From NCBI GenBank assembly GCA_032164245.1, contig JAVMKO010000021.1, positions 7,648,785 through 7,712,784 of the forward strand: a stretch of 64,000 nt of DNA, written 5' to 3'. The notes under the pieces were generated by a model. The model saw nothing but the letters and a program-made list of their open reading frames with translations, did no database searches and was not told the origin of the DNA. A program made the position numbers and the translations under genes. Shown in pieces: positions 45,221 through 57,249 of this stretch. Within the stretch, counting starts at the first letter, position 1; every line of letters starts with the position of its first letter. This DNA is from Sternotherus odoratus. Taxonomy: Eukaryota; Chordata; Testudines; Kinosternidae.

Positions 45221-46749
45221 TATACCAACTCTCCCCAAGAACTGATGATATAGTACTTTATTTATTCAAAGCACTAACATTAAGCTTCACAATGCCCTCG
45301 TAAGGTGAAGCATTAATATACCCCATTTTACAGACAGCTTTGTTGTGAAAGGGTAATAATGACTTATCTAATGACACAAATTGAATCAGTGTCACAACTG
45401 GGATTAGAACTTGGAGTTTTTAGCTTCCTGTTTGGTGCTCAGACCATGTCTTAAATCTGGAATGCCACCTTAACTGTAGATTTCTTGATTTTCGCATGTT
45501 TTCGGGGGGGGAGGGGGAGGGAATACGTCATCCATCAACAGTTCCAAATACCCACAGGAGTCAGTCTGTCTTTAACCTTGATTTTCAGGTAGATAGGACT
45601 GGTCTGGTTAAGTGTGAATGAACAAGAAGTCAGAGTACAAGTAGTTTTACAGCAACAGAAATATTGACATTAGTTCCAATTCCTAAAGCCGTCTGCATAT
45701 GGAAAGCCCCCTGGCTGCCAATGGAAGTCCTACATTTGGAGAGCTTGCAGGGCGGGATCCAAACTGAGCTGTAAAAAAAGCTGTAGGCTGCAAGACCAGT
45801 ACAGAACATGTACAAAGGAGGCCAAAAAGAAGGAAGGGAGGGACTGTAAAAAGATTTGAGGACTTCCTGCTCAGGAGATGATGAGTGTGTCAGTTTTTCA
45901 AGCCCCATGGCCTTTAATATCTAAAGATATTAACTGGTACCTTTCTATTATTGAAGGAGGTTGAAGTGTCCATCCACACATGGAACCACGTTCATTGACT
46001 CTCGTGGGAGTATGAACCAGAGTTCAACAAACACACTCCTGAGTCAAGCTCTCACTTCAAACTGGACACAAGGACATACACAAAGTTCTCATAACTACTT
46101 TGTGTTTCAGGAGGAGGATGTTTGTAGCATACGCTTTTTGGAGCCAGGGACTTAGCAGTTAAGTTTGCAAGTGGGCTCCAAAGCCTCAAACACAGTTCCT
46201 TTTATCCTTAAGGAGCTTAAAGGACCTGGGGTAATTCTTGAGATTTGACAGAAGTCTCCCCTTCATTAAGTTATTCATTACCAGCCACCAAACTGGTGAG
46301 CTTAAGCTTCAGAGAAACAAAATTTTGATCCAACTCTGGGAGTCCCCATTGCCTAAGAAAGGTCTGTAAGGCCCACTGAGGTGAAACATAGTCCAATGAA
46401 CTATGGTCCAGCAGAATATTAGCATTTAAAAGCTGATGGTGTTGCTAGGATCCACTATACTTATAAAATTGAGTTTCTTACTCTGCAAAATTGTTTCCTC
46501 TCTCAGCAATCACAAAACACAGCCTACTCAGAAACCATTAAGCCACTGAGAATCTGAAGGAGCCAAGAACTTTTGACCATGAAACCTTTCCATATGAACA
46601 CTCAAACTAATAGTGATAAGTGGATACGGTTAAATCTTTCACCAGAAGGGTGCCCAACTCTCATGGAGTCAAATTAAAATATTTTTATATTGTCTTGAGT
46701 GCTCACCATCTGAGATTCAAACATTTTAACAACTAAATCATGTAAATTG
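45221..46749. other. MACO1: Macoilin large intron, unassigned
   Basis: A reversed MIR-like stretch lies at about 45,250-45,420 (CCCCATTTTACAGACAG, GGGATTAGAACTTGGAG). The remaining sequence is unassigned. A 92-codon minus frame at 45,630-45,908 has no domain or splice context. Confidence 0.45.
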
Positions 46750-46915
46750 CATGTAAGCCAATTAGATTATTAGAACCCATTTTACAGTTGGAAAGCTGAA
46801 GCGCAAAGAGTTCAATGATTTGCCAGACATAGCACATTGAGCCTATGGGACTGTCAGGAATAGAACCTAGGAGCCCTTAACTCTCAGTTACTGCTCTAAC
46901 CGACAGACTTAAAAT
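46750..46915 (-). mobile_element. MIR/CORE-SINE remnant
   Basis: CCATTTTACAGTTGGAAAGC, TGAAGCGCAAAGAG and GGAATAGAACCTAGGAGCCC follow the reversed MIR order. Confidence 0.6.
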
Positions 46916-48995
46916 GCTTCTGAAAAATTGCCTCATTATGTGTTTTTAATGTAATGAATTGCCATATAATGGAAACCACCAAGCACAAATTAGGAATTCC
47001 AGAAAGATATGGAGAGCATTCATTCATGAAACAGAATTATCAATATTGAAAACATTACTGTAACCAAAGTGTCCGAAGGTCATGGCCACAGACTTGAAAC
47101 ATGTCAGATAAAAATCAGTTGTGCAGGAACCTGGAATGGTTAGAAGTATACAGTAAGGGGAGGAATGTGAGCTTCTTTAAAGTCAATGGCTTATAAAATC
47201 CCAGGGGAATGCATCTATTGCAAAAAAATTGATTGAAAAACTATTTTAAAAAACAGATTTCAACTATCCCCTTTCATTATCCGGTATTTTATTGTAACGT
47301 CAGCTCTAGTTTTAAGCACTAAGAAAGCTCTATTAATGCAATTTATAGAGAAAATAAAAACTTGCTATAGCAGTCACAATAGCATCTAAAATGTACAATT
47401 AAAAATCTCATTATAATGGAAAGTTAATATCTTTCCACAATGTGAGACAACTACCATACTAAGAAACCCGGCTACCACATTTCCTGAAATATTAAAACCA
47501 ACACCAGCACAAAAGAAAACCGGTTTAATTTTTTAAAATCAGTTAAATACTTAGCTACCAGACACCCTACCCCGCCACATATATTCCTTGTTTTTCCTGC
47601 ATCAACTCTGGGCCCATCCATCTTACAAAGTCTAATCAAACAAACATTTCTATCTTAGAGGTTTTCTCATATAGAGAGCCAGTATATAAAGTTCTTCCCT
47701 ATGTACAGAGGGAATAAATCATTTTCAGGGGAATACAAGATTTAAAAAAATTCTCCCTCTGCTACCCCATCTCCAAAATAAAACACATTATCAAGGTAAA
47801 CCAGGGCAATAGCAGAGAGGTATTTTTGCTGTTAGAAATGTGGCTTGTGTTCTGTATCTATTCCCCAAAGTACTTTGTACTATTGTTACAATGATGAATG
47901 ACCCAATAAGACAGCATTATTTTTCCTACTACACTAGTTTCTGCTTAGGTCCCCTGCACTTTTTTCCTACTACGTTTCCCCAGTAAACCAGGAAATCAAT
48001 TACTTATAGAGCACAATTCCTTTTGTTGCTGTACAAGCAGCAAATAATCTTGAATCATAATTACTTTAAAAATAAGGGCTTATTTGCAGATTGGTTACCA
48101 TTTTGGGTTCCTTGTCTGAGGCCTGATCCTGCAAGATGAAATTTCTTAATCCCACATACTAAAAGTTTATCAACCCATCACACCACGATTGGATATCTTT
48201 CCATATTTATTTCAAATAAAAGAGGATGATCTGAAAAATAACTGTTTCAGACCATAAGACTCCTGGATATTTGCACCCATTTAGTGCATAAAATTCCTTG
48301 TTTAGTTTATTTACTAGCTTTACACATTACTAAAATCTCTAAGCACTTGGTTACATTAATTAACATTACGCAACCCCCCCCCCCAAAAGGCTCAGTGACA
48401 AACTCTGAAAAATGCTTTTCAAGCTAGTGTTATGGGACTTTTTATTCTGTTCCTTTTCTTGCCTAACCTGTCATCATAAATATCCCCTGCAGTGATGCTA
48501 TCACTTTAAAACAACCAACATGGTTACACAATGTTGAAGTTCCCCCACTACAAGTAATATGCTGTCATAAGTGGTTTCTTTGAGCATTTTCTATATACCA
48601 AAAAGTTCCAGACAGAACTGAGATAGAAACTTTAGCTCTGACCTAGCTTTTGTTCTAAACAGAATTGCTCTAAGTGGTCAGCAATTTAAAAGGTTGTGCT
48701 GTTTTTGAATAGCTCAAGGGCTGCACTGACTAAGAAATGATTTGGCCGAAGGAGCGTCAAGAAAGTTATAGAAAAGGATCCTAGGAATACCTTTAACAAA
48801 AAACAATACCACCTCAGCTAGTTAGCCAAGCTAAGATATTATGCATAAAATGTAACCCAAAAGTGAAATTTGTTACCAAACTCTTTGGACTGTTAAAGGG
48901 ATTTTTTAAATTTAATATTTGTTCATAAATATTATATTCAAATACAAGGATTTATTAACTGTGTTGTATATAAGCCAAAAGGTTGAAATTACTAT
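46916..48995. other. MACO1: Macoilin large intron, unassigned
   Basis: AT-rich intron sequence without recognisable features. Confidence 0.5.
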
Positions 48996-48999
48996 CAAG

Positions 49000-49053
49000 A
49001 ATCTGTCAGGGGGCTAATTTAGCTACAATCTGTCAGAGGGCTAATTTAACTAC
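49000..49053. repeat. Tandem duplication of 27 bp
   Basis: Two adjacent units, both opening AATCTGTCAG and containing GGGCTAATTTA, lie at 49,000-49,026 and 49,027-49,053 and differ at two positions. The duplication ends just before the CR1 copy at 49,063. Confidence 0.85.
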
Positions 49054-49062
49054 AACTAATCA

Positions 49063-49863
49063 GGAAAAATCTTGGAATCATTGTGTATAGTCCTCTGAAC
49101 ACATCCACACAGTGTGCAGCAGCAGTCAAAAAAGCAAACATGATGTTATGAATCATTAAAAATGGAGACGGAGAATAAGACGAAGAATATCTTATTGACC
49201 TTATATAAATCCATGGTGTGCCCACATCTTGAATACTGTGTACAGGTGTGGTCTCCTCATCTCAAAAAAAGATATACTGGCATTAGAAAAGGTTCAGAGA
49301 AGGGCAAATAAAATGATTAGGGGTTTGGAACTGGTCCTATATGAGAAGAGATTAAAGAGGCTAGGACTTTTCAGCTTAGAAAAGAGGAGACTAAGGGGGG
49401 ATAGGATAGAGATATAAAATCATGAGTGGTATGGAGAAAGTGAGTAAGGAAAAAAAGTGATTGACTTGTTCCCATAATATAAGAACTAGGGGTCACCAAA
49501 TGAAATTAATGGACAGCAGGTTTAAAACAAAAGAAAGTTCTTCACACAGCGCAGTCAACCTGTGGAACTCCTTGCCTGAGGAGGTTGTGAAGGCTAGGAC
49601 TATAACAGGGTTTAAAAGAGAACTGGATAAATTCATGGAGGTTAAGTCCATTAATGGCGGTTAGCCAGGATAGTAAGGAATGGGGTCCCTAGCCTCTGTT
49701 TGTCAGAGGGTGGTAATGGATGGCAGGAGAGAGATCACTTGATCATTACCTGTTAGGTTCACTCACTCTGGGGCACCTGGTATTGGCCACTGTTGGTAGA
49801 CAGGATACTGGGCTGGATGGAACCTTTGGTCCAACCCAGTATGGCTATTCTGATGTTCTTTGG
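49063..49863 (+). pseudogene. CR1 LINE, 3' end with reverse transcriptase C-terminus
   Basis: Frames on the plus strand give [48 protein letters not shown] and, after a stop, NLWNSLPEEVVKARTITGFK. This is the end of the CR1 ORF2 protein. The 3' UTR follows, with TTCATGGAGGTTAAGTCCAT and ATGGCTATTCTGATGTTCTT at the end. It is 5' truncated with frameshifts and stops, so it is dead. It lies antisense to macoilin in its large intron. Confidence 0.85.
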
Positions 49864-50484
49864 ATGTGGAAGAGTCTACTAGGATTCGTCTTCCTTTCCC
49901 AAATGGTACATGCTAACACATACACCTCCCAAATGCAAATATTGTACCTGGGAGAAACAGCTGAAAGAAAATCTTAAACTTCATTATGGCTTATTCCCTA
50001 ACTCTGAGACCGACAAGTCCGGAGTAAGTGCAAATGATTAAGTATTCTAAGCGCCAGGTAAGAATGACTACACTTCAGCACTATACTTTGTATTTAATAT
50101 ACTAAGATGTGCATGAAGTTCCCTCATGTCTTCCAATCTACCTACTGCCTCCCACCCCTACTCTTTTCTGCCGGTGTATGAACTCACACAGCTGTCTACC
50201 ATTCCCACATTTGTCTTCTCAAAATGCGGAAGAATTCTATTTCTGATCTAACACAGATCATCCTATTAGCACTGATCCCATCTTTTTCCCCAAACCTACA
50301 AACCCCAAGTCTTTTTGTAAATCTATTTGTCAAATTCAGGTTCCTTGTCTGCAACAGAATCTTCTTCAGCATTCCTCATAATTGAGAATCTGTATTATCA
50401 GTAAAAGCTCCACTCCAATACCAGTTTGAGTAAAGGAGATCATAAAAAATAGAGGGGAAGAGGCAATGATAGCCCTCTTCCTTT
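49864..50484. other. MACO1: Macoilin large intron, unassigned
   Basis: No recognisable feature. Confidence 0.5.
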
Positions 50485-50492
50485 ACCTATGG

Positions 50493-50794
50493 CAGGGGTT
50501 CTTAAACTGTGGGTCAGGACCCCATTTTAATGGGGTCACCAACAGTGGTGTGGGCTCTGGGCCCCAGCATGTTTGAAGCTCGAGCCCAATCTCCCGGGGC
50601 TGAAGCCAAAGCCCGAGTCCCACCATCCAGGGCTAAGGTTATGTGCCCCTGCCCAGGGCAGAAGCCCTTGGGCTTCAGCTTTGGCCCCCACCTGGGACTG
50701 TAGGGCTCAATCTTCAATTCCCCCATCCTGGGGTCGTGTAGTAATTTGTGTTGTCAGAAGGGGGTCACAGTGCAATGAAATTTGAGAACTCTGG
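50493..50794. mobile_element. hAT-type short element
   Basis: The ends are CAGGGGTTCTTAAACTGTGG and AAATTTGAGAACTCTGG, near-inverse, within the perfect 8-bp duplication ACCTATGG (50,485-50,492 and 50,795-50,802). At 302 bp it has no transposase. Mirror-image frames of about 70 codons on both strands reflect its symmetrical, GC-rich interior. Confidence 0.85.
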
Positions 50795-50802
50795 ACCTAT
50801 GG

Positions 50803-52525
50803 CATTGTTAGATGTTTTTGACCTATTTTATTTACATGTTAGGACAGTTCACTCCCAAATATAAAAAGACTACAGGATCAAGTGTAAAAATAGAAAGGCA
50901 GGAAGGCAATGTTAAGTGGCTAAACACAGTTTTAGGCCAATCACAGGATCCAGACCATCCCTCTAGGTACAACATTTAAACATATGGGAGTTGAAAGAAA
51001 AGGGTGACACAGATTTAAACAGCTTGTGTGTCAATTGGCCCCTGGCTCCACAAATGCTTCTACCTAACACTCGGACCCCTTCTTTATATTGCCCCCGACT
51101 CTACTCCCAGCTATAAACTTTTCACTTTGTTCCAGATCAAAATTATCTCCTTCCATTCCCTGATTTCCAATGTATGTTCCCAGAGCTCCTGAGCCTGTTT
51201 ATTTTTCTTGCCTGTCTTTTAGTCTCATTATATATACCTCAATAAGCTTTGAGGCTGTCCCCTACTGTAACCTATGGGATAAAACTGATGTTAAAGCTAC
51301 TTCAGACAGAAGATTGGAAAAAATAGGCTCAGGAGCTGTGGGGACATTAGTGTGCTATAGAAAATGGAAAATAATTAGACCTAACTACAGGAACATATGT
51401 TTACCTTAATACCTTCAAGTTTTGCTCTAGGGTAACCCCAAGTCTTGTGAGAGCAGGGAGGAAGAAAGGACACGAGCCATGCCCTCCTCCACAAATACTC
51501 CCCTATGTACAAATGTATCCCAATTACCTGAAGAATTCAAAAGGATAACTAATGCAAGAGTAAGCTGCTTCTCTGGGTTCAATACTTCATAAACCAGGAG
51601 ACAGCACTTCTGGGGATGTCAACAGTTCTGTCAAGCTGCACTTTTAGAGGCTCTCTTTTTGCATGCAAATAGCCAGCAGCAAGTTGTGATCATTACAAAG
51701 AGGCAAAATCCAGCTGTTCTGGTACTTTTTGCACCACAGAAGAATAAAAGCTTTAGCTATGATCATGATTTGTACTTGTAACACAGTCCAAATCCATAAA
51801 ATGGAAAGAAAACCTGCCTGTCCCCTAGAATGGATAGTGAGATGATACCGGATGCTAGCTTGCTCTGGGAGCCATTAGGAAATGATCTAAGTCTATGAGT
51901 GTAAAGGGGTATCAGATTCTGTCTCTCCATCGGCCCGATGAATACAATGATGTATAACGAACAGTTTGGATGAAAGTTGCTACAGAAATACAAAGATCTG
52001 AAGTGCTTGTACAAACATAAATCAGGTCTCAACACCCACGAGAGGTTGGGAATGTCTCCATTTTGGAGATGGTGGCAGAGAGAGGTCTGTCTCGCAGAGC
52101 TGACAAGTGCCACTTGCAGGATTAAAACCCCAGAATCTCTCAGCTATAGCTAGCTGAACCACAACCACTCCCTTTCATTAGCCAAAGACAATGTTAATTG
52201 CCACACTAACCACACATTTTTAAGAAAAGGGAACTAAAAGTACAAGTACTAAAATAGTTTACAGAGATGATCTTCACTGTTGTATCGTACAATAAGTTTC
52301 ACATACATAAATTAAAACTGAAAACCTTCCTTATAAGAACAAAATACAACCACCATTTTGGAAAGATGGCGATTAGGTTCTACATTCAGTATTGTATTTG
52401 AGCTTTGGTTCCCTTATGTACTAACTAAAGTGAACAATTTAAAATCAAGTTGTTTCTTTGGGAACAAGAACTGAAGTGTTAACAATCCAACAGTTAAAAA
52501 AAAAAAAAAATAAAAAAAATAAATG
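50803..52525. other. MACO1: Macoilin large intron, unassigned
   Basis: No feature recognised. The 116-codon minus frame at 51,763-52,113 shows no family features. It lies in sense with macoilin but lacks good splice sites. Confidence 0.45.
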
Positions 52526-52703
52526 GAGATATACCAATCTCCTAGAACTGGAAAGACCTTGAAGGTCATCGAGTCCAGTCCCCTGCCTACACTAGCAGGA
52601 TCCGCCTGCCTACATTAGCAGGATTGCCCTAAATGGCCCCCTCAAGGATTGAACTCACAACCCTGGGTTTAGCAGGCCAATGCTCAAACCACTGAGCTAT
52701 CCC
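52526..52703 (-). mobile_element. tRNA-derived SINE with CR1-like 3' tail
   Basis: On the minus strand the head reads GGATAGCTCAGTGGTTTGAG, with an A box (TAGCTCAGTGG, 52,699-52,689), and AGTTCAATCC, a B box at 52,655-52,646. The body contains GAGGGGGCCATTTAGGGC. The tail GGACTCGATGACCTTCAAGG, then TTTCCAGTTCTAGGAG, matches the 3' end of CR1 (compare GGACTCGATACCTCTTGAGG in the CR1 at 54,955). This shows a SINE mobilised by CR1 enzymes through a shared 3' end. It is not a functional tRNA gene. Confidence 0.85.
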
Positions 52704-53436
52704 CCCACCCCCCGTTATTTTCTGTCAGTTTTCAGAGAAGTTGGGGCAAACTGTCTTCACACAAAAAAGGAGTATCACTTCTCTTAATGTGACACTGAGT
52801 TCTATATCAACATATGACCTACTTAAACATTATTTTAACTAGATAAAATCTTCCAAATTTATTAACTACTCTCCCTGTATCTTTTTATTAACTTAAGACA
52901 ACCCCGAGCAAACAAATGTTCTGTCTTCAGAGGGAACAATATGCATAAACAATTGAATTAAAAAAATTACTTGATATTACCCTTTTTAATATTGTAGCAT
53001 ACTATGCAATATCAACTTAGAGAAAATATGCATGTGGTAGTAGTTTTACTCTGAAAAGTAAACCTAAAAATGGCATTTTAGGGATTCATATTTATTGTAT
53101 CTCAATAACCACCAACAATCTTGATTCAATAGCCACCATAAGGGGCACTTTAACTACATCTAATACTGCTCAGTTAGTTCAGGGCCATATTTGTGAACGA
53201 AAAAGAACAGAACTTGGCTTAGAGATCCCAGGGTGTGTTAGAAAGTTACAAAAAACATCTTTTTATTTGAAAACAGAACAGATTTGATCAGCAGTCACTG
53301 AGACAAACATAGATCCTCACACTGCATTTTTTTATAGTCGCTTTTTAGGCTATAGTCACAATTTAACCACACAAGTTAGAAGTTCAGTAATTAATGTCAG
53401 TTAAAGTGGAGAAAACAATGAATAAATGCTTTACAA

Positions 53437-53777
53437 CAGTGGTCCCCAACCCCCGGTCCGCAGACCGGTACCGGTCCGTGGATCATTTGGCACCGGGCCG
53501 CAGCTGCCTTCGGTTCAGTGGCGCCGCCGGTCTCTCAGCGCCGTGGGGTACTTCCCGCTCTTATATGTCCGCCGAAACGCCGCCGCCGTGATAGCTTCCG
53601 TATCGGAGGTAATGTATTCGGCGGCATTTCGGCGGCCATACAAGGTTCCGCTGCGCCGAGGAAAAAAAAATCGGGTCGCGCCGCGCCGAGGAAAAGGGGT
53701 CTCGCTGCGCCCCGGGCCGCAGTACAATTGTAGAAGCGTTGACCGGTCCGCGGTCATTCAAAGGTTGGGGACCACTG
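53437..53777. mobile_element. hAT-type element with perfect ends and target duplication
   Basis: The 341-bp element has 15-bp perfect inverted ends, CAGTGGTCCCCAACC and GGTTGGGGACCACTG, flanked by the perfect 8-bp duplication CTTTACAA (53,429-53,436 and 53,778-53,785). The arms mirror each other further in (CGGTCCGCAGACCGG on the left, GACCGGTCCGCGGTC on the right). It is CpG-rich and non-coding. The 128-codon plus frame across it is a composition effect. Confidence 0.92.
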
Positions 53778-54266
53778 CTTTACAATATAGGAACAAGGGC
53801 ACTGACAAGTGAAAATAAACAACTTGAGTTTAATTTAAATTAAACTATCCCTCCACATGGAAAAAATTTTCAAAACAAAGATTTTTTGGTATGTATGTAA
53901 AAGACACACATTAGAGACGCAATGTAAATTAGGAGATAATCTAAACAGAAGCAATAACTGACGCATTGTTCCAGTTATATACATTGGTAATAAATAATAT
54001 CAAGCAACAGCTTGATCAGGAAATTAGTATTTTTAAATCTCAATGTAATCACAATGACAACTTGATTCAAACAAACATCTGTGGCCCAATATATAAGAGT
54101 CTCAACATATATTTAAACACGCTGAAATATTTTGGATCGTAAATCTGGTCCCTCATGGACACATACAGAATAAAATATTTTCATACTATAATCTGGAGAA
54201 TTGGTACCGCTCTTCTCTTTTTTTGATCACTATGATCAGTTCTTTGGTAAACAGTGGAATTGTGAC

Positions 54267-54540
54267 TAGAGCTGCGCAACATTTTTTCAGCAAACAGTAA
54301 ATTTGACACTCCCTCCTCCCCCCGGCCAAAATAAATGCATTTTTGTGGCACTGAAATTATTTGCAAATTTGGGTTGAATTTTGGCCAACCTCTCTCCAAG
54401 AAAACAATTTCAAAAGCGTCAAAGTGAAATGTTTCAAGAGTTCAAATCAATATTTGAAATGTTTCATTTGCCTCTAGCAAATTATTTTGTCAGTGTTTTT
54501 GTTTCAGCAAGAAAAAACAACGATTATTCACTCAGCTCTA
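54267..54540. mobile_element. hAT-type short element
   Basis: The ends are TAGAGCTGCGC and GAGTGA-like CTCAGCTCTA, with the perfect 8-bp duplication ATTGTGAC (54,259-54,266 and 54,541-54,548). The AT-rich interior is rich in TTTCA and GAAA motifs that can pair. Length is 274 bp. No coding capacity. Confidence 0.82.
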
Positions 54541-54954
54541 ATTGTGACATTAGGTACACTGACCAGCTCTTTTTTTCCTCCGCAAGCAGAAGAGTTCTCT
54601 TATCTTTGTCTGGACTATATAGGCACAACTTCTACTGATGAGATTCCCATTAACACAGGGCTGAATTTGGTTTCCAGGTAAGGTTAAGCAAGCTAGCTAG
54701 TTCATGCAGTTATTCTGCAGATACTATAAGTGAGAAGTGATCTGAACATTTCAAGAAAAGAAATAAGAAGCCATATGAATCAACAGAAGGTATGCCAATT
54801 AGTGGATATAATCATTATCAGAAGTAAAAAGGGTATTTTCATAGAAGTAATTGTATCCATGTACTGTGAATCTTCAGAGACAAAGTAGAGTCAAAATTCC
54901 AATTACCTAAAGGATCCTGCAGGGAAAGTGTGAGCCTGACTTGCCAATTAAATT

Positions 54955-57245
54955 AATAGAATCATAGAATTTCAGGATTGGAAGGGCCCTCAAGAGGTAT
55001 CGAGTCCAACCCCCTGCTCAAAGCAGGACTAACCCCAACTAAATCATCCAGCCAGGGCTTTGTCAAGCCTGACCTTAAAAACCTCTAAGGAAGGAGATTC
55101 CACCCCCACAGTAACCCATTCCAGTGCTTCACCACCCTCCTAATAAAAACGTTTTCCCCAATATACAACCTAAACCTCCCCACTGCAACTTGAGACCATT
55201 ACTCCTTGTTCTGTCATCTGGTACCACTGAGAACAGTCTCCATCCTCTTTAGAACCCTCTTTCAGGTAATTGAAAGCAGTTATCAAATCCCACCTCAGTC
55301 TTCTCTTCTGTAGAAGAAACAATCCCAGTTCCCTCAGCCTCTCCTCATAAGTCATGTGCTCCAGCCCCCTAGTCATTTTTGTTGCCCTCCTCTGGACTCT
55401 TTCCAATTTTTCCACATCTTTCTTGTAGTGTGGGCCCCAAAACTGGACACAGTACTCCAGATGAGGCCTCACCAATGTCGAATAGAGAGGAACGATCACA
55501 TCTCTCGATCTGCTGGCAATGCCACAACTTATACAGCCCAAAATGCCATTAGCATTCTTGGCAACAAGGGCACACTGTTGGCTCATGTCCAACTTCTCGT
55601 CCACTGTAACCCCAAGGTCCTTTTCTGCAGAACTGCTGCCTAGCCATTTGGTCCCAAGTCTGTAGCAGTTCATGAGATTCTTCCATCCTAAGTGCAGGAC
55701 TCTGCACTTGTCCTTGTTGAACCACATCAAATTTCTTTTGGCCCAATCCTCTAATTTGTCTAGATCCCTCTGTATCCTATCCCTACCCTCCAGCATATTT
55801 ACCACTCCTCCCAGTTTAGTGTCATCTTCAAACTTGCTGAGGGTGCAATCCATACCATCCTCCAGATCACGGATAAAGATGTTGAACAAAACTGGCCACA
55901 AGACCGACCCTTGGGGCACTCCGCTTGATACCAGCTGCCAACTAGACATGGAGCCTGATGATCTAGCCAGCTTTCTATCCACCTTATGGTCCATTCATCC
56001 AGCCCATACTACTCTAACTTGCTGGCAAGGATATTGTGGGAGACCGTATCAAAAGCTTTGCTAAAGTTGAGGAATAACACAACCACTGCTCTGCCCTGAT
56101 CCACATAGCCAGTCATCTCATCACAGAAGGCAATTAGGTTAGTCAGGCATGACTTGCCCTTGGTGAATCCATGCTGACTGATAACTTTCCTCTCTTCCAA
56201 GTGCCAAGAATGGATTCCTTGAGGACCTCCTCCATGATTTTTCCAGGGACTGAAGTGAGGGTGACCAGCCAGTAGTTCCCCATATCCTCCTCCTCTTCTT
56301 TTTTTAAAAATGGGCTCTACATTAGCCTTTTTTCAGTCCTCCAGGACCTCCCCCGATCACCATGAGTTTTCAAAGATAATGGCCAATGGCTCTGCAATCA
56401 CATCCACCAACTCCTTAAGCACCCTTGGATGTAGCACATCCAGCTTTTCTAAAGTCCTGAGCCACTTCTTTCTCCACAGAGAGCTAGTCACCTCCTCCCC
56501 ATGCTGTGCCGCCCAGTGCAGTACTCAGAGCTAACCTTGTTCAACAAGACAGGCAAAAAAAGCATTGAGTACATTTGCTTTTTCCACATCCTCTGTCACT
56601 AGACTGCCTCCCTCATTCAGTAAGGGGCCCACACTTTCCTTTACTTTCTTCTTGTTGCTAACATACCTGAAGAAACCCTTGTTACCCTTAACATCCCTTG
56701 CTAGCTGCAACTCCAAGTGTGATTTGGCCTTCCTGATTTCACTCCTGCATGCCTGAGCAATATTTTCATATTCCTCCCTGGTCATTTATCCAATCTTCCA
56801 CTTCTTGTAAGCTTCTTTTTTGCATTTAAAATCAGCAAGGATTTCACTGTTAAGCCAAGCTGGTCACCTGCCATATTAACTATTCTTTCTACACATCGGG
56901 ATGGTTTATTCCTGCAACCTCAATAAGGATTCTTTAAAATACAGCCCAGCTCTCCTGGACTCCTTTCCCCTTCATGTTATTCTCCCAAGGGATCCAGCCC
57001 ATCAGTTCCCTGAGGGAGTCAAAGTCTGCTTTTCTGAAGTCCAGGGTCCATATTCTGCTGCTCTCCTTTCTTCCCTGTGTCAGGATCCTGAACTCCATCT
57101 CATGGTCACTGCCTCCCAGGTTCCCATCCACTTTTGCTTCCCCTACTAAATCTTCCTGGTTTGTGAGCAGCAGGTCAAGAAGAGCTCTGCCTCTAGTTGG
57201 TTCCTCCAGCACTTGCACCAGTTACCCAACAAGGACTTGCTGAAG
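54955..57245 (-). pseudogene. CR1 LINE, 5'-truncated, endonuclease end to 3' tail
   Basis: The 3' end at 54,955 has the octamer-like tail (reverse of AATAGAATCATAGAATTTC). Going upstream, 55,994-55,170 is a 274-codon frame with [31 protein letters not shown] (the FADD box with Ala to Glu) and [20 protein letters not shown]. At 56,200-56,009 lies RT motif A, written [15 protein letters not shown], with the first catalytic Asp changed to Asn. The linker is at 56,785-56,531, and the endonuclease end LLDLLLTNQEDL, then GGSDHEM, at 57,218-56,934. Frameshifts and lost catalytic residues make it inactive. It lies in sense with macoilin. Confidence 0.9.
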
Positions 57246-57249
57246 TTAG

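Noticed and set aside
52526..52703. A possible tRNA gene with A and B boxes
   Set aside because: The tRNA-like head is followed by a SINE body and a CR1-like tail, so it is a SINE. The cloverleaf is not intact.
53426..53812. A 128-codon arginine-rich frame
   Set aside because: It spans a hAT element and its target duplications. The mirrored frames on the other strand show that it reflects symmetrical GC-rich arms.
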